Shown here piece after piece: positions 53,009 through 61,453 of a stretch of 64,000 nt of DNA. Within the stretch, counting starts at the first letter, position 1, and every line of letters starts with the position of its first letter. A model generated the notes under the pieces. That model worked only from the letters and a program-made list of their open reading frames with translations, did not search any database and was not told where the DNA came from. The stretch comes from Mycolicibacterium sp. J2 (GTDB taxonomy: Bacteria > Actinomycetota > Actinomycetes > Mycobacteriales > Mycobacteriaceae): the NCBI RefSeq assembly GCF_026240945.1, contig NZ_JAPFPY010000007.1, forward strand, positions 62,001 to 126,000, written 5' to 3'. Made by a program: the position numbers and the translations under genes.

Positions 53009-53022
53009 TAGAACCTGTTCTA
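53009..53022. promoter_or_regulatory. KstR site between the LLM gene and the DUF35 gene
   Basis: TAGAACCTGTTCTA, a perfect-arm site in the 55-bp divergent gap of the Rv3520c-like and Rv3521-like genes, 10 bp before the latter's GTG. Confidence 0.85.
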
Positions 53023-53031
53023 CTCGATGCC

Positions 53032-54045
53032 GTGACCACAGGCCAAAGCAGCCCGGTGCAGATCGATAAGCATGAGCGGCCCCTCTCGGCGCCGCTGCGG
53101 CTTTCATTCGACTACACCCGTTCAGTCGGACCGCTCCTGTCTCAGTTCTTCACCGCGCTACGTGAGCGACGCATCGTCGGCGTGCGCGGTTCGGACGGCC
53201 GGGTGCACGTACCACCCGCCGAGTATGACCCCGTCACCTACGCGGCATTGACCGAGGTGGTGCCGGTGAGCGCGGTCGGCACCGTGCAGTCCTGGACCTG
53301 GCAGTCCACCCCGCTGGAAGGACAGCCCCTCAGTAAGCCGTTCGCCTGGGCGCTGATCCTGCTCGACGGTGCCGACACCCCGCTGCTGCACGCGGTCGCG
53401 GTGAACTCGGCCGACGAGATCAGCACCGGTGCCCGGGTGCACGCGCATTGGGTGGACGAACCCGTCGGCGCCATCACCGATATCGCCTACTTCTTGCCAG
53501 GGGAAGATTCCGAGCCCGAAAGCGCGCCCGACGCGCAAGATCCCAGGGAGCCGGTCACCGTGCAGGTGGCGCCGAGTTTCATCGAGATCCAGCACACCGC
53601 GTCGCTCCCCGAGACGACGTTCCTGAAGGCGCTGGAAGAGGGCAAACTGCTCGGCGGCCGGACTCGCAGCGGCCGCGACGGCAAGCCCGGCAAGGTGTAT
53701 TTCCCGCCGAAGGAGGCCGATCCGGCGACCGGCCTGGCACTCGACGAGTTCATCGAACTGCCCGACAAGGGCACCGTGACCACCTTCGCGATCATCAACA
53801 TCCCGTTCACCGGGCAGCGCATCAAACCGCCGTACGTCGCGGCGTACGTGTTACTCGACGGTGCCGACATCCCGTTCCTGCATCTGGTCACCGAGATCGA
53901 CCCGGCCGACGTGCGGATGGGCATGCGGGTGCAGGCGGTGTGGAAGCCCCGCGAGGAATGGGGGCTGGGTATCGACAACATCGACTACTTCAAGCCGACC
54001 GGTGAACCAGACGCCGATTACGACTCCTACAAGCACCACCTGTAA
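53032..54045 (+). CDS. Tandem DUF35 OB-fold protein (Rv3521-like), thiolase partner
   Basis: A 337-residue protein made of two homologous DUF35 units (about 25-160 and 180-325), each ending in an OB fold (WALILLDGADTPLLHAV and AAYVLLDGADIPFLHLV). The zinc-ribbon knuckles are absent: the protein contains no Cys at all. DUF35 proteins pair with thiolase-like Ltp proteins to make steroid side-chain retro-aldolases. The following genes are ltp4 and ltp3, so it is the expected partner. GTG 53032 is chosen because it lies after the operator. Confidence 0.88.
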   Translation: MTTGQSSPVQIDKHERPLSAPLRLSFDYTRSVGPLLSQFFTALRERRIVGVRGSDGRVHVPPAEYDPVTYAALTEVVPVSAVGTVQSWTWQSTPLEGQPLSKPFAWALILLDGADTPLLHAVAVNSADEISTGARVHAHWVDEPVGAITDIAYFLPGEDSEPESAPDAQDPREPVTVQVAPSFIEIQHTASLPETTFLKALEEGKLLGGRTRSGRDGKPGKVYFPPKEADPATGLALDEFIELPDKGTVTTFAIINIPFTGQRIKPPYVAAYVLLDGADIPFLHLVTEIDPADVRMGMRVQAVWKPREEWGLGIDNIDYFKPTGEPDADYDSYKHHL

Positions 54046-54059
54046 AGGCCTGCACGCAT

Positions 54060-55115
54060 ATGACTGATATCGCAGTGGTGGGCTTCGCGCACGCGCCCCA
54101 CGTCCGCCGCACCGACGGCACCACCAACGGCGTCGAGATGTTGATGCCGTGTTTCCACCAGCTCTACGACGAACTCGGCATCAAGCAGACCGATATCGGT
54201 TTCTGGTGCTCCGGGTCATCGGATTACCTTGCCGGCCGGGCATTCTCGTTCATCTCGGCGATAGACTCGATCGGCGCCATCCCGCCGATCAACGAGAGCC
54301 ACGTCGAGATGGACGCCGCGTGGGCGCTGTACGAGGCCTACATCAAGTTGCTCACCGGGCAGGTCGAGACCGCGCTGGTGTACGGCTTCGGTAAGTCCTC
54401 GGCGGGCACCCTGCGGCGGGTGCTGGCCTTGCAGACCGATCCGTATACCGTTGCGCCGCTGTGGCCGGACTCGGTGTCGATGGCGGGTCTGCAGGCCAGG
54501 GCCGGTCTGGACGCCGGTAAGTGGACGGCCGAGCAGATGGCCCAGGTGGCGCTGGATTCCTACGCCGCGGGTGGGCGCACCGACCGGGAAGAGGTCACCG
54601 GCAGCATTGAGGACCTGCTGTCCCGGCCCTACTTCGCCGATCCGCTACGCCGCCACGACATCGCCCCGATCACCGACGGCGCGTCGGCCATCGTGCTGGC
54701 AGCCGGTGACAGGGCCCGCGAGTTGCGCGAAAACCCGGCCTGGATAACGGGTTTCGAACACCGGATCGAGACACCGATTCTGGGCGCCCGCGACCTGACG
54801 GTATCGCCGTCGACGGCGGCCTCGGCGCAGGCGGCGACGGGAGGCGATACCGGCTCGATCGACGTGGCCGAGATCTACGCGCCCTTCAGCCACCAACACC
54901 TGATCCTCAAGAAAGCGATCGGTTTGACGGACAAGACCACGATCAACCCGTCCGGTGGCGCCCTGTCCGCCAATCCGATGTTCTCGGCGGGCCTGGAACG
55001 CATCGGCTTCGCAGCACAGCACATCTTCGACGGTTCCGCACAGCGGGTGCTGGCCCACGCGACCAGTGGGCCTGCGCTGCAACAGAATCTCGTCGCCGTT
55101 TTGGAAGGGAAATAG
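54060..55115 (+). CDS. ltp4: Lipid-transfer/thiolase-like protein Ltp4
   Basis: A 351-residue thiolase-fold protein (SCP2-thiolase type): AVVGFAHAPHVRR, IDSIGAIPPINESHVEMDAAWALYEAYIKL, ITDGASAIVLAAGDRA and NPSGGALSANPMF. It corresponds to Rv3522. Ltp3/Ltp4 are known to act in aldol cleavage of C24-branched sterol side chains in actinobacteria. ATG 54060 follows the DUF35 gene by 14 bases. Confidence 0.93.
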   Translation: MTDIAVVGFAHAPHVRRTDGTTNGVEMLMPCFHQLYDELGIKQTDIGFWCSGSSDYLAGRAFSFISAIDSIGAIPPINESHVEMDAAWALYEAYIKLLTGQVETALVYGFGKSSAGTLRRVLALQTDPYTVAPLWPDSVSMAGLQARAGLDAGKWTAEQMAQVALDSYAAGGRTDREEVTGSIEDLLSRPYFADPLRRHDIAPITDGASAIVLAAGDRARELRENPAWITGFEHRIETPILGARDLTVSPSTAASAQAATGGDTGSIDVAEIYAPFSHQHLILKKAIGLTDKTTINPSGGALSANPMFSAGLERIGFAAQHIFDGSAQRVLAHATSGPALQQNLVAVLEGK

Positions 55116-55118
55116 CCG

Positions 55119-55151
55119 ATGAGCCGCTTGCGCGAAGAGGAGAAGATCTAG
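55119..55151 (+). CDS. Ten-codon ORF coupled to ltp3
   Basis: ATG at 55119 opens MSRLREEEKI and its TAG shares a base with the ltp3 GTG (TAGTG at 55149-55153), with AGAGGAGAAG inside it acting as the ltp3 ribosome-binding site. It may only be a coincidence of the RBS region. A very similar DNA stretch (GATGAGC-GCTYGCGCGAAG) occurs at 51864. Confidence 0.25.
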   Translation: MSRLREEEKI

Positions 55152-56332
55152 TGGCGGGCAAGCTCGCAGCGGTGCTGGGCACCGGGCAGACGAAGTACGT
55201 CGCCAAACGCCACGACGTGTCGATGAACGGGCTCGTACGCGAGGCCATCGACCGGGCACTGGCGGACGCCGACTCCACGTTCGACGATATCGACGCGGTG
55301 GTGGTCGGCAAGGCGCCCGACTTCTTCGAGGGCGTGATGATGCCCGAACTGTTCATGGCTGATGCTGTCGGCGCGACCAACAAGCCGCTGATCCGCGTGC
55401 ACACCGCCGGCTCGGTCGGTGGGTCGACCGCGATCGTCGCGGCCAGCCTGGTGCAGTCCGGTAAGTACAAGCGCGTGCTGACCATGGCGTGGGAGAAGCA
55501 GTCCGAATCGAATGCCATGTGGGCGTTGAGCATTCCGGTGCCGTTCACCAAGCCGGTGGGCGCCGGCGCCGGCGGGTACTTCGCCCCGCACATCCGCGCC
55601 TACATCCGCCGCTCCGGCGCCCCGAACCACATCGGCGCCATCGTGGCCGTCAAGGACCGCCTCAACGGGGCCAAGAACCCGCTGGCGCACCTGCACCAGC
55701 CCGACATCACCGTCGAGAAGGTGATGCAGTCCCCGATGCTGTGGGATCCGATCCGCTATGACGAGACCTGCCCGTCCTCCGACGGTGCCGCGGCCATGGT
55801 GATCGGCGATGAGAACTCAGCAGAAGCGCATCTGGCCAAGGGAAATCCCGTCGCCTGGATCCATGCCACCGCCCTGCGCACCGAACCCCTGGCCTACGCC
55901 GGTCGCGATCAGGTGAATCCGCAGGCCAGCCGAGATGCGGCCGCCGCGCTCTGGCGCGACGCCGGCATCACCTCTCCCATCGACGAGATCGACGCCGCCG
56001 AGGTCTACGTGCCGTTCTCCTGGTACGAGCCGATGTGGCTGGAAAGCCTCGGGTTCGCCCCGGAGGGCGAGGGCTGGAAACTGACCGAGGCCGGCGAGAC
56101 GGCGATCGGCGGGCGGATCCCGTTCAACGCCTCCGGCGGGGTGCTGTCGTCGAATCCGATCGGCGCCTCGGGGATGATCCGGTTCGCCGAGTCCGCCATC
56201 CAGGTCATGGGCAAGGGTGGCGACCACCAGGTGCCCGGCGCCCGGAAGGCGCTCGGCCACGCCTACGGCGGTGGTGCGCAGTACTACTCCATGTGGGTGG
56301 TGGGCGCCGACAAGCCGACCCCGAAGGGCTGA
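55151..56332 (+). CDS. ltp3: Lipid-transfer/thiolase-like protein Ltp3
   Basis: A 393-residue thiolase-fold protein (Rv3523-like): AAVLGTGQTKYVAKRHDVSMNGLVREAIDRAL, PLIRVHTAGSVGGSTAIVAASLV, CPSSDGAAAMVIGDE and FNASGGVLSSNPIGASGM, ending in GHAYGGGAQYYSMWVVG. It works with Ltp4 and the DUF35 protein, by inference forming a heteromeric aldolase. GTG 55151 has a good RBS (GAGGAG, 55137-55142). Confidence 0.93.
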   Translation: MAGKLAAVLGTGQTKYVAKRHDVSMNGLVREAIDRALADADSTFDDIDAVVVGKAPDFFEGVMMPELFMADAVGATNKPLIRVHTAGSVGGSTAIVAASLVQSGKYKRVLTMAWEKQSESNAMWALSIPVPFTKPVGAGAGGYFAPHIRAYIRRSGAPNHIGAIVAVKDRLNGAKNPLAHLHQPDITVEKVMQSPMLWDPIRYDETCPSSDGAAAMVIGDENSAEAHLAKGNPVAWIHATALRTEPLAYAGRDQVNPQASRDAAAALWRDAGITSPIDEIDAAEVYVPFSWYEPMWLESLGFAPEGEGWKLTEAGETAIGGRIPFNASGGVLSSNPIGASGMIRFAESAIQVMGKGGDHQVPGARKALGHAYGGGAQYYSMWVVGADKPTPKG

Positions 56333-56333
56333 C

Positions 56334-56753
56334 ATGGCGGTCACCGATCCCGAACATCCCGCACACCTGGCGGGCAAGCGCTCCCGCGCCGCGGTGGCCG
56401 CGCGGGACAAGGAGGCGTGGCTGGCGGTGTTCGCCGACGACGCGGTGGTGCAGGATCCGATCGGGCCGTCGTTCTTCGACCCCGAGGGCACCGGGCACCG
56501 CGGCAAGGAAGCCATCGCCGCGTTCTGGGACAAGGCCATCGCCCCGACCGACAAGCTGGAATTCCATTTCGTCGACACCTTCCAGTGCGGTGACGAGGAG
56601 GCCAATATCGGCAGCATCGTCACCACCATGGGCGGGCACCGGATCACCACCGAGGGCGTGTTCACCTACCGGGTGAACGCCAAAGGCGAGATGCTGGCCC
56701 TACGGGCGTACTGGGAAGTGAGCCGGGCAGCGAGCACGGCAACACCTACCTAG
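56334..56753 (+). CDS. SnoaL/ketosteroid-isomerase-like protein
   Basis: A 139-residue NTF2-fold protein: VVQDPIGPSFFDPEGTGHRGKEAIAAFWDKAIAPTDKLEF and GVFTYRVNAKGEMLALRAYWEV. It is a paralogue of the Rv0760c-like protein at 6661 (same length, same blocks). ATG 56334 is one base after the ltp3 stop, so it belongs to the DUF35-ltp operon. A steroid isomerase or dehydratase role is inference. Confidence 0.85.
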   Translation: MAVTDPEHPAHLAGKRSRAAVAARDKEAWLAVFADDAVVQDPIGPSFFDPEGTGHRGKEAIAAFWDKAIAPTDKLEFHFVDTFQCGDEEANIGSIVTTMGGHRITTEGVFTYRVNAKGEMLALRAYWEVSRAASTATPT

Positions 56754-56813
56754 GCTCTGTACGGTTGTCGGTAGTTCCGACGTCAACCTTCCCCACGAGT
56801 CCAATAGAGCCCA

Positions 56814-57440
56814 GTGTTTCGCTTCGCCGTCCTCGCCCTCCTGTTAACTCTCCTGATCAGCGGTTGTACCGGTACCGACGGGAGCACCCCGGCGGCCACC
56901 AGCCTCCCGGGATTACCCGCACAACCCACCTCCACCAGCACCTCGGCAACGTCCAAACCCAAGGCCGCACCGGACTACGAGAAGCTGCTCATCACCGCCG
57001 ACGACCTCAGCGACGCCGAGGACACCTTCCACCAGCAGTCGGCGCAATCCCAACCTGACGGCATGCCCGGCGCGAGCGCCTTCTTCGTCAACGACGAGGA
57101 CACCCGCGCCATCAGCACAGTGGTGCTGATCTACCCGAACGCCGCGACCGCCGCAGCCACCCTGCAGCAGGCCCAGGCGACGCTGCCCTCGCTGGTGGCC
57201 GGCGGCACGCCGCAGCCGATCCCGGTCGGTAATGGCGGCATCGTCGTCAGAGGGGCCAAGCCCGCGGAGGACAAGTCGGTCACGCTGATGTTCTTCACCG
57301 TGGATCGTGCCCTGGTGCGGCTGGAGTTCCAGAGCGCGATCGGCGATCCGACGACCGACCAGTTCGTCACCAACGTCGGCAAGATGCAGGCGATCGCCCT
57401 GCGCACCGGGCTGGCTACTGCCCTGCCGGCACCTCGCTGA
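56814..57440 (+). CDS. Putative lipoprotein, function unknown
   Basis: A 208-residue lipoprotein starting at GTG 56814: short signal (FRFAVLALLLTLLISGC, lipid Cys18), a Thr/Ser/Pro linker (PTSTSTSATSKPK) and a soluble domain with LLITADDLSDAEDTF and STVVLIYPNAATAAATLQQAQATL. It overlaps the convergent carbonic-anhydrase-like gene by 26 bases. No function recognised. Confidence 0.8.
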   Translation: MFRFAVLALLLTLLISGCTGTDGSTPAATSLPGLPAQPTSTSTSATSKPKAAPDYEKLLITADDLSDAEDTFHQQSAQSQPDGMPGASAFFVNDEDTRAISTVVLIYPNAATAAATLQQAQATLPSLVAGGTPQPIPVGNGGIVVRGAKPAEDKSVTLMFFTVDRALVRLEFQSAIGDPTTDQFVTNVGKMQAIALRTGLATALPAPR

Positions 57441-57951
57441 GGCCTTCCCGGTAGCGGCGCGCCAAGTCCTGGTAGACCTCGCCGTTCGTCTCCACCCAGG
57501 TCTGCGCACCGGTGCCCGCGATCGGACCTTTGACCTTGGCCGGGACACCGGTGACCAGAACCTCGTCGGGAACCTTCGTCCCGCCCACCACCAGCGCATG
57601 CGCGGCGACCAGCGTGCGGGCCCCGATCACCGCGCCGTCGAGCACCGTGGCGTGGTTGGCGATCACCGCGTTGCGGCCGATATGCGCGCCGTGGATGACA
57701 CAACCGTGGGCGATGGTCGCCCCCGGTCCGACGTCGACCGGTATTCCGGGCGGGGCGTGCAGCACCGACCCGTCCTGCACATTGGCCCCTTCCCGGATGA
57801 TGACCGGTGCGTAATCGGCCCGCAGCACGACGTTGAACCAGACCGAGGCGCCCGCGGCGACATGCACATCCCCGACGAGGGTCGCCGTCGGCGCGACGAA
57901 GGCGTCCGGGTCCACCACCGGCGCCCGGCCCTCGAATTCGTAAAGAGGCAT
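57415..57951 (-). CDS. Gamma-class carbonic anhydrase-like protein (Rv3525c-like)
   Basis: A 178-residue left-handed beta-helix protein. The hexapeptide turns (ATLVGDVHVAAGASVWFNVVLRAD, GPGATIAHGCVIHGAHIGRNAVIANHATVLDGAVIG) and three His (65, 82 and 87) at the usual zinc sites fit the gamma carbonic anhydrases. It corresponds to Rv3525c. It is divergent from kshA; the operator at 58007 lies between them. Confidence 0.9.
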   Translation of the reverse strand: MPLYEFEGRAPVVDPDAFVAPTATLVGDVHVAAGASVWFNVVLRADYAPVIIREGANVQDGSVLHAPPGIPVDVGPGATIAHGCVIHGAHIGRNAVIANHATVLDGAVIGARTLVAAHALVVGGTKVPDEVLVTGVPAKVKGPIAGTGAQTWVETNGEVYQDLARRYREGLSEVPAGQ

Positions 57952-58006
57952 GGTTCACATATACCGCAGGTGGGCATACCTGCGTTGCGCGATGGAGGAG
58001 CAAAAC

Positions 58007-58020
58007 TGTAACGTGTTCTA
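58007..58020. promoter_or_regulatory. KstR site between the carbonic-anhydrase-like gene and kshA
   Basis: TGTAACGTGTTCTA matches TNNAACNNGTTNNA, with one degenerate outer arm. It is 30 bp before the kshA GTG. Confidence 0.8.
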
Positions 58021-58049
58021 GTTAGAGAGACCGATACGGGAGGCCCACC

Positions 58050-59201
58050 GTGAATACCGAATCTGCCGCCGGCATCAGGGAGATCGACACTGGCGCCCTG
58101 CCAGATCGTTTTGCGCGTGGCTGGCACTGCCTGGGGCCGGTGCGGCAGTTCCTGGACGGCAAGCCGCACCCCGTGCAAGCGTTCGGCACCAAACTGGTGG
58201 TTTTCGCCGACTCGCAGGGTGAACTCCAGATCCTCGACGGGTACTGCCGCCATATGGGCGGCGACCTGTCGCAGGGCACCATCAAGGGCGACGAAGTCGC
58301 CTGCCCGTTCCACGACTGGCGCTGGGGTGGTGACGGCAAGTGCAAGCTGGTCCCGTACGCCAAGCGCACGCCGCGACTGGCCCGCACCCGCGCCTGGCAC
58401 ACCGATGTCCGTGGTGGCCTGTTGTTCGTCTGGCACGACCACGAAGGCAACCCGCCGCAGCCCGAGGTGCGCATCCCCGAGATCCCGGAGTTCGCCAGCG
58501 ACGACTGGACGGACTGGCGGTGGAACTCCATGCTGATCGAGGGCTCCAACTGCCGCGAGATCATCGACAACGTCACCGACATGGCGCATTTCTTCTACAT
58601 CCACTTCGGGTTGCCGACGTACTTCAAGAACGTCTTCGAGGGCCACATCGCCTCCCAGTACCTGCACAATGTCGGCCGGCCCGACATCGGTGGCATGGGC
58701 ACCGCCTATGGCGAGGCGCACCTGGACTCCGAGGCGTCCTACTTCGGCCCGTCGTTCATGATCAACTGGTTGCACAACAACTACGGCGGCTTCAAGGCCG
58801 AGTCGATCCTGATCAACTGCCACTACCCCGTCACCCAGGACTCGTTCGTCCTGCAGTGGGGTGTCATCGTCGAGAAGCCCAAGGGCATGGACGAGGCCAC
58901 CACCGACAAGTTGGCATCGGCGTTCACCGACGGTGTGAGCAAGGGCTTCCTGCAAGACGTCGAGATCTGGAAGCACAAGACCCGGATCGACAATCCGCTG
59001 CTGGTCGAGGAGGACGGCGCGGTTTACCAGATGCGCCGGTGGTACCAGCAGTTCTACGTCGACGTCGCCGACATCACACCGGACATGACCGACCGCTTCG
59101 AGATGGAGGTCGACACCACGGCCGCCAACGAGAAGTGGCATGTCGAGGTCGAGGAGAACCTCAAGCGCCAGAACGAAGCCGCGACCCAACCGACGCAATG
59201 A
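58050..59201 (+). CDS. kshA: 3-ketosteroid 9-alpha-hydroxylase oxygenase subunit KshA
   Basis: A 383-residue Rieske oxygenase. Rieske ligands Cys66, His68, Cys85 and His88 (CRHMGG ... CPFHDW); mononuclear iron site NVTDMAHFFYIH with Asp177, His180 and His185. It hydroxylates 3-ketosteroids at C9, which opens ring B together with KstD. The reductase KshB is not in the window. GTG 58050 follows GGGAGG. The downstream Rv3527-like gene overlaps by four bases. Confidence 0.97.
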   Translation: MNTESAAGIREIDTGALPDRFARGWHCLGPVRQFLDGKPHPVQAFGTKLVVFADSQGELQILDGYCRHMGGDLSQGTIKGDEVACPFHDWRWGGDGKCKLVPYAKRTPRLARTRAWHTDVRGGLLFVWHDHEGNPPQPEVRIPEIPEFASDDWTDWRWNSMLIEGSNCREIIDNVTDMAHFFYIHFGLPTYFKNVFEGHIASQYLHNVGRPDIGGMGTAYGEAHLDSEASYFGPSFMINWLHNNYGGFKAESILINCHYPVTQDSFVLQWGVIVEKPKGMDEATTDKLASAFTDGVSKGFLQDVEIWKHKTRIDNPLLVEEDGAVYQMRRWYQQFYVDVADITPDMTDRFEMEVDTTAANEKWHVEVEENLKRQNEAATQPTQ

Positions 59202-59668
59202 CCACCCACAACGAGCGGGCCCGGACGCCGGATGTCGACAATCTGGCCCGCTCGATGCTGGAACTGCTGGGCCATGACGAGCACGACCAGCCCGTCGGTA
59301 CCGGAACACCGGCGGCCGGATCCTGGTCCAAGGCACCGGATTTCACCGGTGATCCGCAGCGGGCCGCCGAGGTGCGGGAGGCCACGGCGCGGGATCGCGA
59401 GCGCTACCTGACATCGGGTCTGGTGTCGGTGGACTGCCGGTTCTGCCACGTCGCCGTACAGGTGAAGAAGCTCGGTCCGGAGCACACCTCGGTGCAGTGG
59501 AACAGCGACGCCACGCAGCGCTGCGCCGTGTTCAGCGAGATCCGGGCCGCAGGTGGCGATCCCGCCAGAGCGCGGTCTTGCCCCAAGCTGACCGATAGCA
59601 TCAGGCATGCCATCGCGGAAGGCTGTCTGGAAGAGGTGTCGAGCGCGCCGTCGCCTGGCGACGGTTAG
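59198..59668 (+). CDS. Conserved Cys-containing protein (Rv3527-like)
   Basis: A 156-residue protein whose ATG overlaps the kshA stop. The N-terminal third is acidic and probably flexible. The rest has DCRFCHVAVQ, TQRCAVFSEI and ARSCPKLTDSIRHAI, four Cys that could bind metal or an iron-sulfur cluster. The coupling to kshA suggests a role in KshA assembly or electron transfer; this is inference. It overlaps the next gene by 62 bases. Confidence 0.8.
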   Translation: MTTHNERARTPDVDNLARSMLELLGHDEHDQPVGTGTPAAGSWSKAPDFTGDPQRAAEVREATARDRERYLTSGLVSVDCRFCHVAVQVKKLGPEHTSVQWNSDATQRCAVFSEIRAAGGDPARARSCPKLTDSIRHAIAEGCLEEVSSAPSPGDG

Positions 59669-60302
59669 CTGCGTCGTCGCGGTCGGGCTGACCGCCGGCC
59701 TGACCGGGTGTACCCGCATGGTCGACACAGCGGTACCCCATTCGGCGCCACGGGTGGGCCCCATTCTGGCCACCCAAGTGGGCGATCTGCTCAGCAAGCG
59801 GGCCACGGGCAAGGACGGCAACAGGTTCGTCACCGTCGAACCGGACTCCTGCGCAGGCGTGGCCCGCGAGCAGGACGCCCCCTTCATCGTCGATCACCAT
59901 CCGGCTGCCACCGACGGCGGGCACTGGGTCACCACGGACGGCCACGAGGTGTACGTCGAGGAGATCGTCGCCGTCTACGCCTCGGACTTCGATCCCGGGG
60001 CCGCCGTCGCCGCGGCACGTGCCGGCCTGGCTTCGTGCGGAGACACCCCCTTCACCGTCAGCGATATGAAGGGCCGCAGGTATCTGTTCACGATGGGGCC
60101 CGCACCGGCCGATCCACGGTCGCCGGACATCGTGGTCTGGTCATTCCGCGCCGCCGACTGGGCATGCGACAACGCCTTCGTCGCGGCGCACAACGCCGCT
60201 GTCGAGCTGACCACCTGCGGCCCGGTGAACGGCTACAACGTCGGCGCGCTGGCCAAAGACGCACTCAAACGTATTGAACAGCTGGCCAATACCGCCGCGT
60301 GA
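59607..60302 (+). CDS. PknH_C-like sensor-domain lipoprotein
   Basis: A 231-residue protein with a basic N-terminus (PSRKAVWKRCRARRR), a signal region ending in LTGC (lipid Cys35) and an exported domain with EPDSCAGVAREQ, ASCGDTPFTV, WACDNAFVAAHNAAVELTTCG. The spaced Cys pairs match the extracytoplasmic PknH_C sensor domain seen in mycobacterial lipoproteins. The long overlap with the upstream gene would disappear if a later start were used, but ATG 59607 gives the signal peptide. Confidence 0.8.
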   Translation: MPSRKAVWKRCRARRRLATVSCVVAVGLTAGLTGCTRMVDTAVPHSAPRVGPILATQVGDLLSKRATGKDGNRFVTVEPDSCAGVAREQDAPFIVDHHPAATDGGHWVTTDGHEVYVEEIVAVYASDFDPGAAVAAARAGLASCGDTPFTVSDMKGRRYLFTMGPAPADPRSPDIVVWSFRAADWACDNAFVAAHNAAVELTTCGPVNGYNVGALAKDALKRIEQLANTAA

Positions 60303-60305
60303 CGG

Positions 60306-61451
60306 TCACAACCCGGCGAACCGCTCCTTGACCTGTTCGGCAGTCAGCCCGTAGTCGGCCAGCGAATAGGTGTGTTTCGGTGCGCGCGGCCCCTGCTGAC
60401 TCTTGGCGTGGCTGTCCTGCATGGCCTGGCGCGCTGCATCGGTGAACTCGATCCCGAAAGCCCGGTAGATGCCCACCACTGCGCCGATCGGATCCTTGAC
60501 GAACTCGAAATAGTCGACATCGCAGAACTGGGCCGGATCATGCTTGGCCCGCTCGGCGTTGAACAGTTCCAGTCCGCGTGACCAGGTTTCCATCGAGTCG
60601 GCCCCGATCACCTCGCCGCGGAAGGTGTTCGACCAGCCCTCGGTGGTGTGCTGGGCCAGCGAGCACATGGATGCCATGATCGTCTCGGCCGGTCGGTGGC
60701 ACTGCACCACCAGCGCGTCGGGATATGTCGCGAACAGCGCGTCGAGCGCGAACAGGTGACTGGGATTCTTGAGCACCCAACGCTTTTCCGGCTCGTTGAG
60801 CCCGATCAGTTGCAGGTTGCGGCGATGCCGCTGATACGACTTGGTCCAGTCCTGCTGGGCCAACCACCGCGAATAGGTGGGAATGTGCGCCAGCGTCTCA
60901 TACGACACCGAGTGCAGCGACTGGCGCAGCAGCTGCCAGCACTCCTCGACTTCGTCGGCGGTCATATAGTGCAGGCCGGTGTAGTCGGGATTCTCCTCGT
61001 GCGCCTTGCTGAACTGGGCGTCCAGTTGCACGAAAACCGGATTCTGCGACCATGTTTCCCGCGGCGGCCGGGGCTGCGGAAACTCGGCCAGCCACAGTTC
61101 CAGACCCTGATGTGCGGGGTCGGCGGTCAGCAACCGGTGGATGACCGTCGTGCCGGTGCGCGGCAGCCCGGTGACGAAGATCGGTCGCTCGATCGCGACG
61201 TCGGCGTGCTGCGGGTACTGCTTGAACGCCGCTTCGGAAACCAAGCGGGCGACCAACGCATTCCTGACGAAGAAGCGCTGCATCTTGCTGCCGAGCTCGG
61301 TGAGGTCGGCGTCGCGCTGGTAAGCCTCCAGCAGGACGGCGAGCGCCTCCTTGTAATTGTCGTCGTCGGGGCCGAAATCATCGAGACCGCAGGCCTTCAC
61401 GGCAGATGCGTGCAGGTCGTCGACGGTGCCTACATTGGTTCTCGGGCTCAT
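60306..61451 (-). CDS. Sulfotransferase-family protein (Rv3529c-like)
   Basis: A 381-residue protein of the P-loop sulfotransferase group: FVTGLPRTGTTVIHRLLTAD (PAPS 5'-phosphosulfate loop), PEKRWVLKNPSHLFALDALF and VVQCHRPAETIMASMCSL (3'-phosphate loop). It would sulfate a hydroxyl, possibly of a sterol. It is the third gene of a leftward operon with the two genes below, starting at the 63425 operator. Confidence 0.9.
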   Translation of the reverse strand: MSPRTNVGTVDDLHASAVKACGLDDFGPDDDNYKEALAVLLEAYQRDADLTELGSKMQRFFVRNALVARLVSEAAFKQYPQHADVAIERPIFVTGLPRTGTTVIHRLLTADPAHQGLELWLAEFPQPRPPRETWSQNPVFVQLDAQFSKAHEENPDYTGLHYMTADEVEECWQLLRQSLHSVSYETLAHIPTYSRWLAQQDWTKSYQRHRRNLQLIGLNEPEKRWVLKNPSHLFALDALFATYPDALVVQCHRPAETIMASMCSLAQHTTEGWSNTFRGEVIGADSMETWSRGLELFNAERAKHDPAQFCDVDYFEFVKDPIGAVVGIYRAFGIEFTDAARQAMQDSHAKSQQGPRAPKHTYSLADYGLTAEQVKERFAGL

Positions 61452-61453
61452 GA

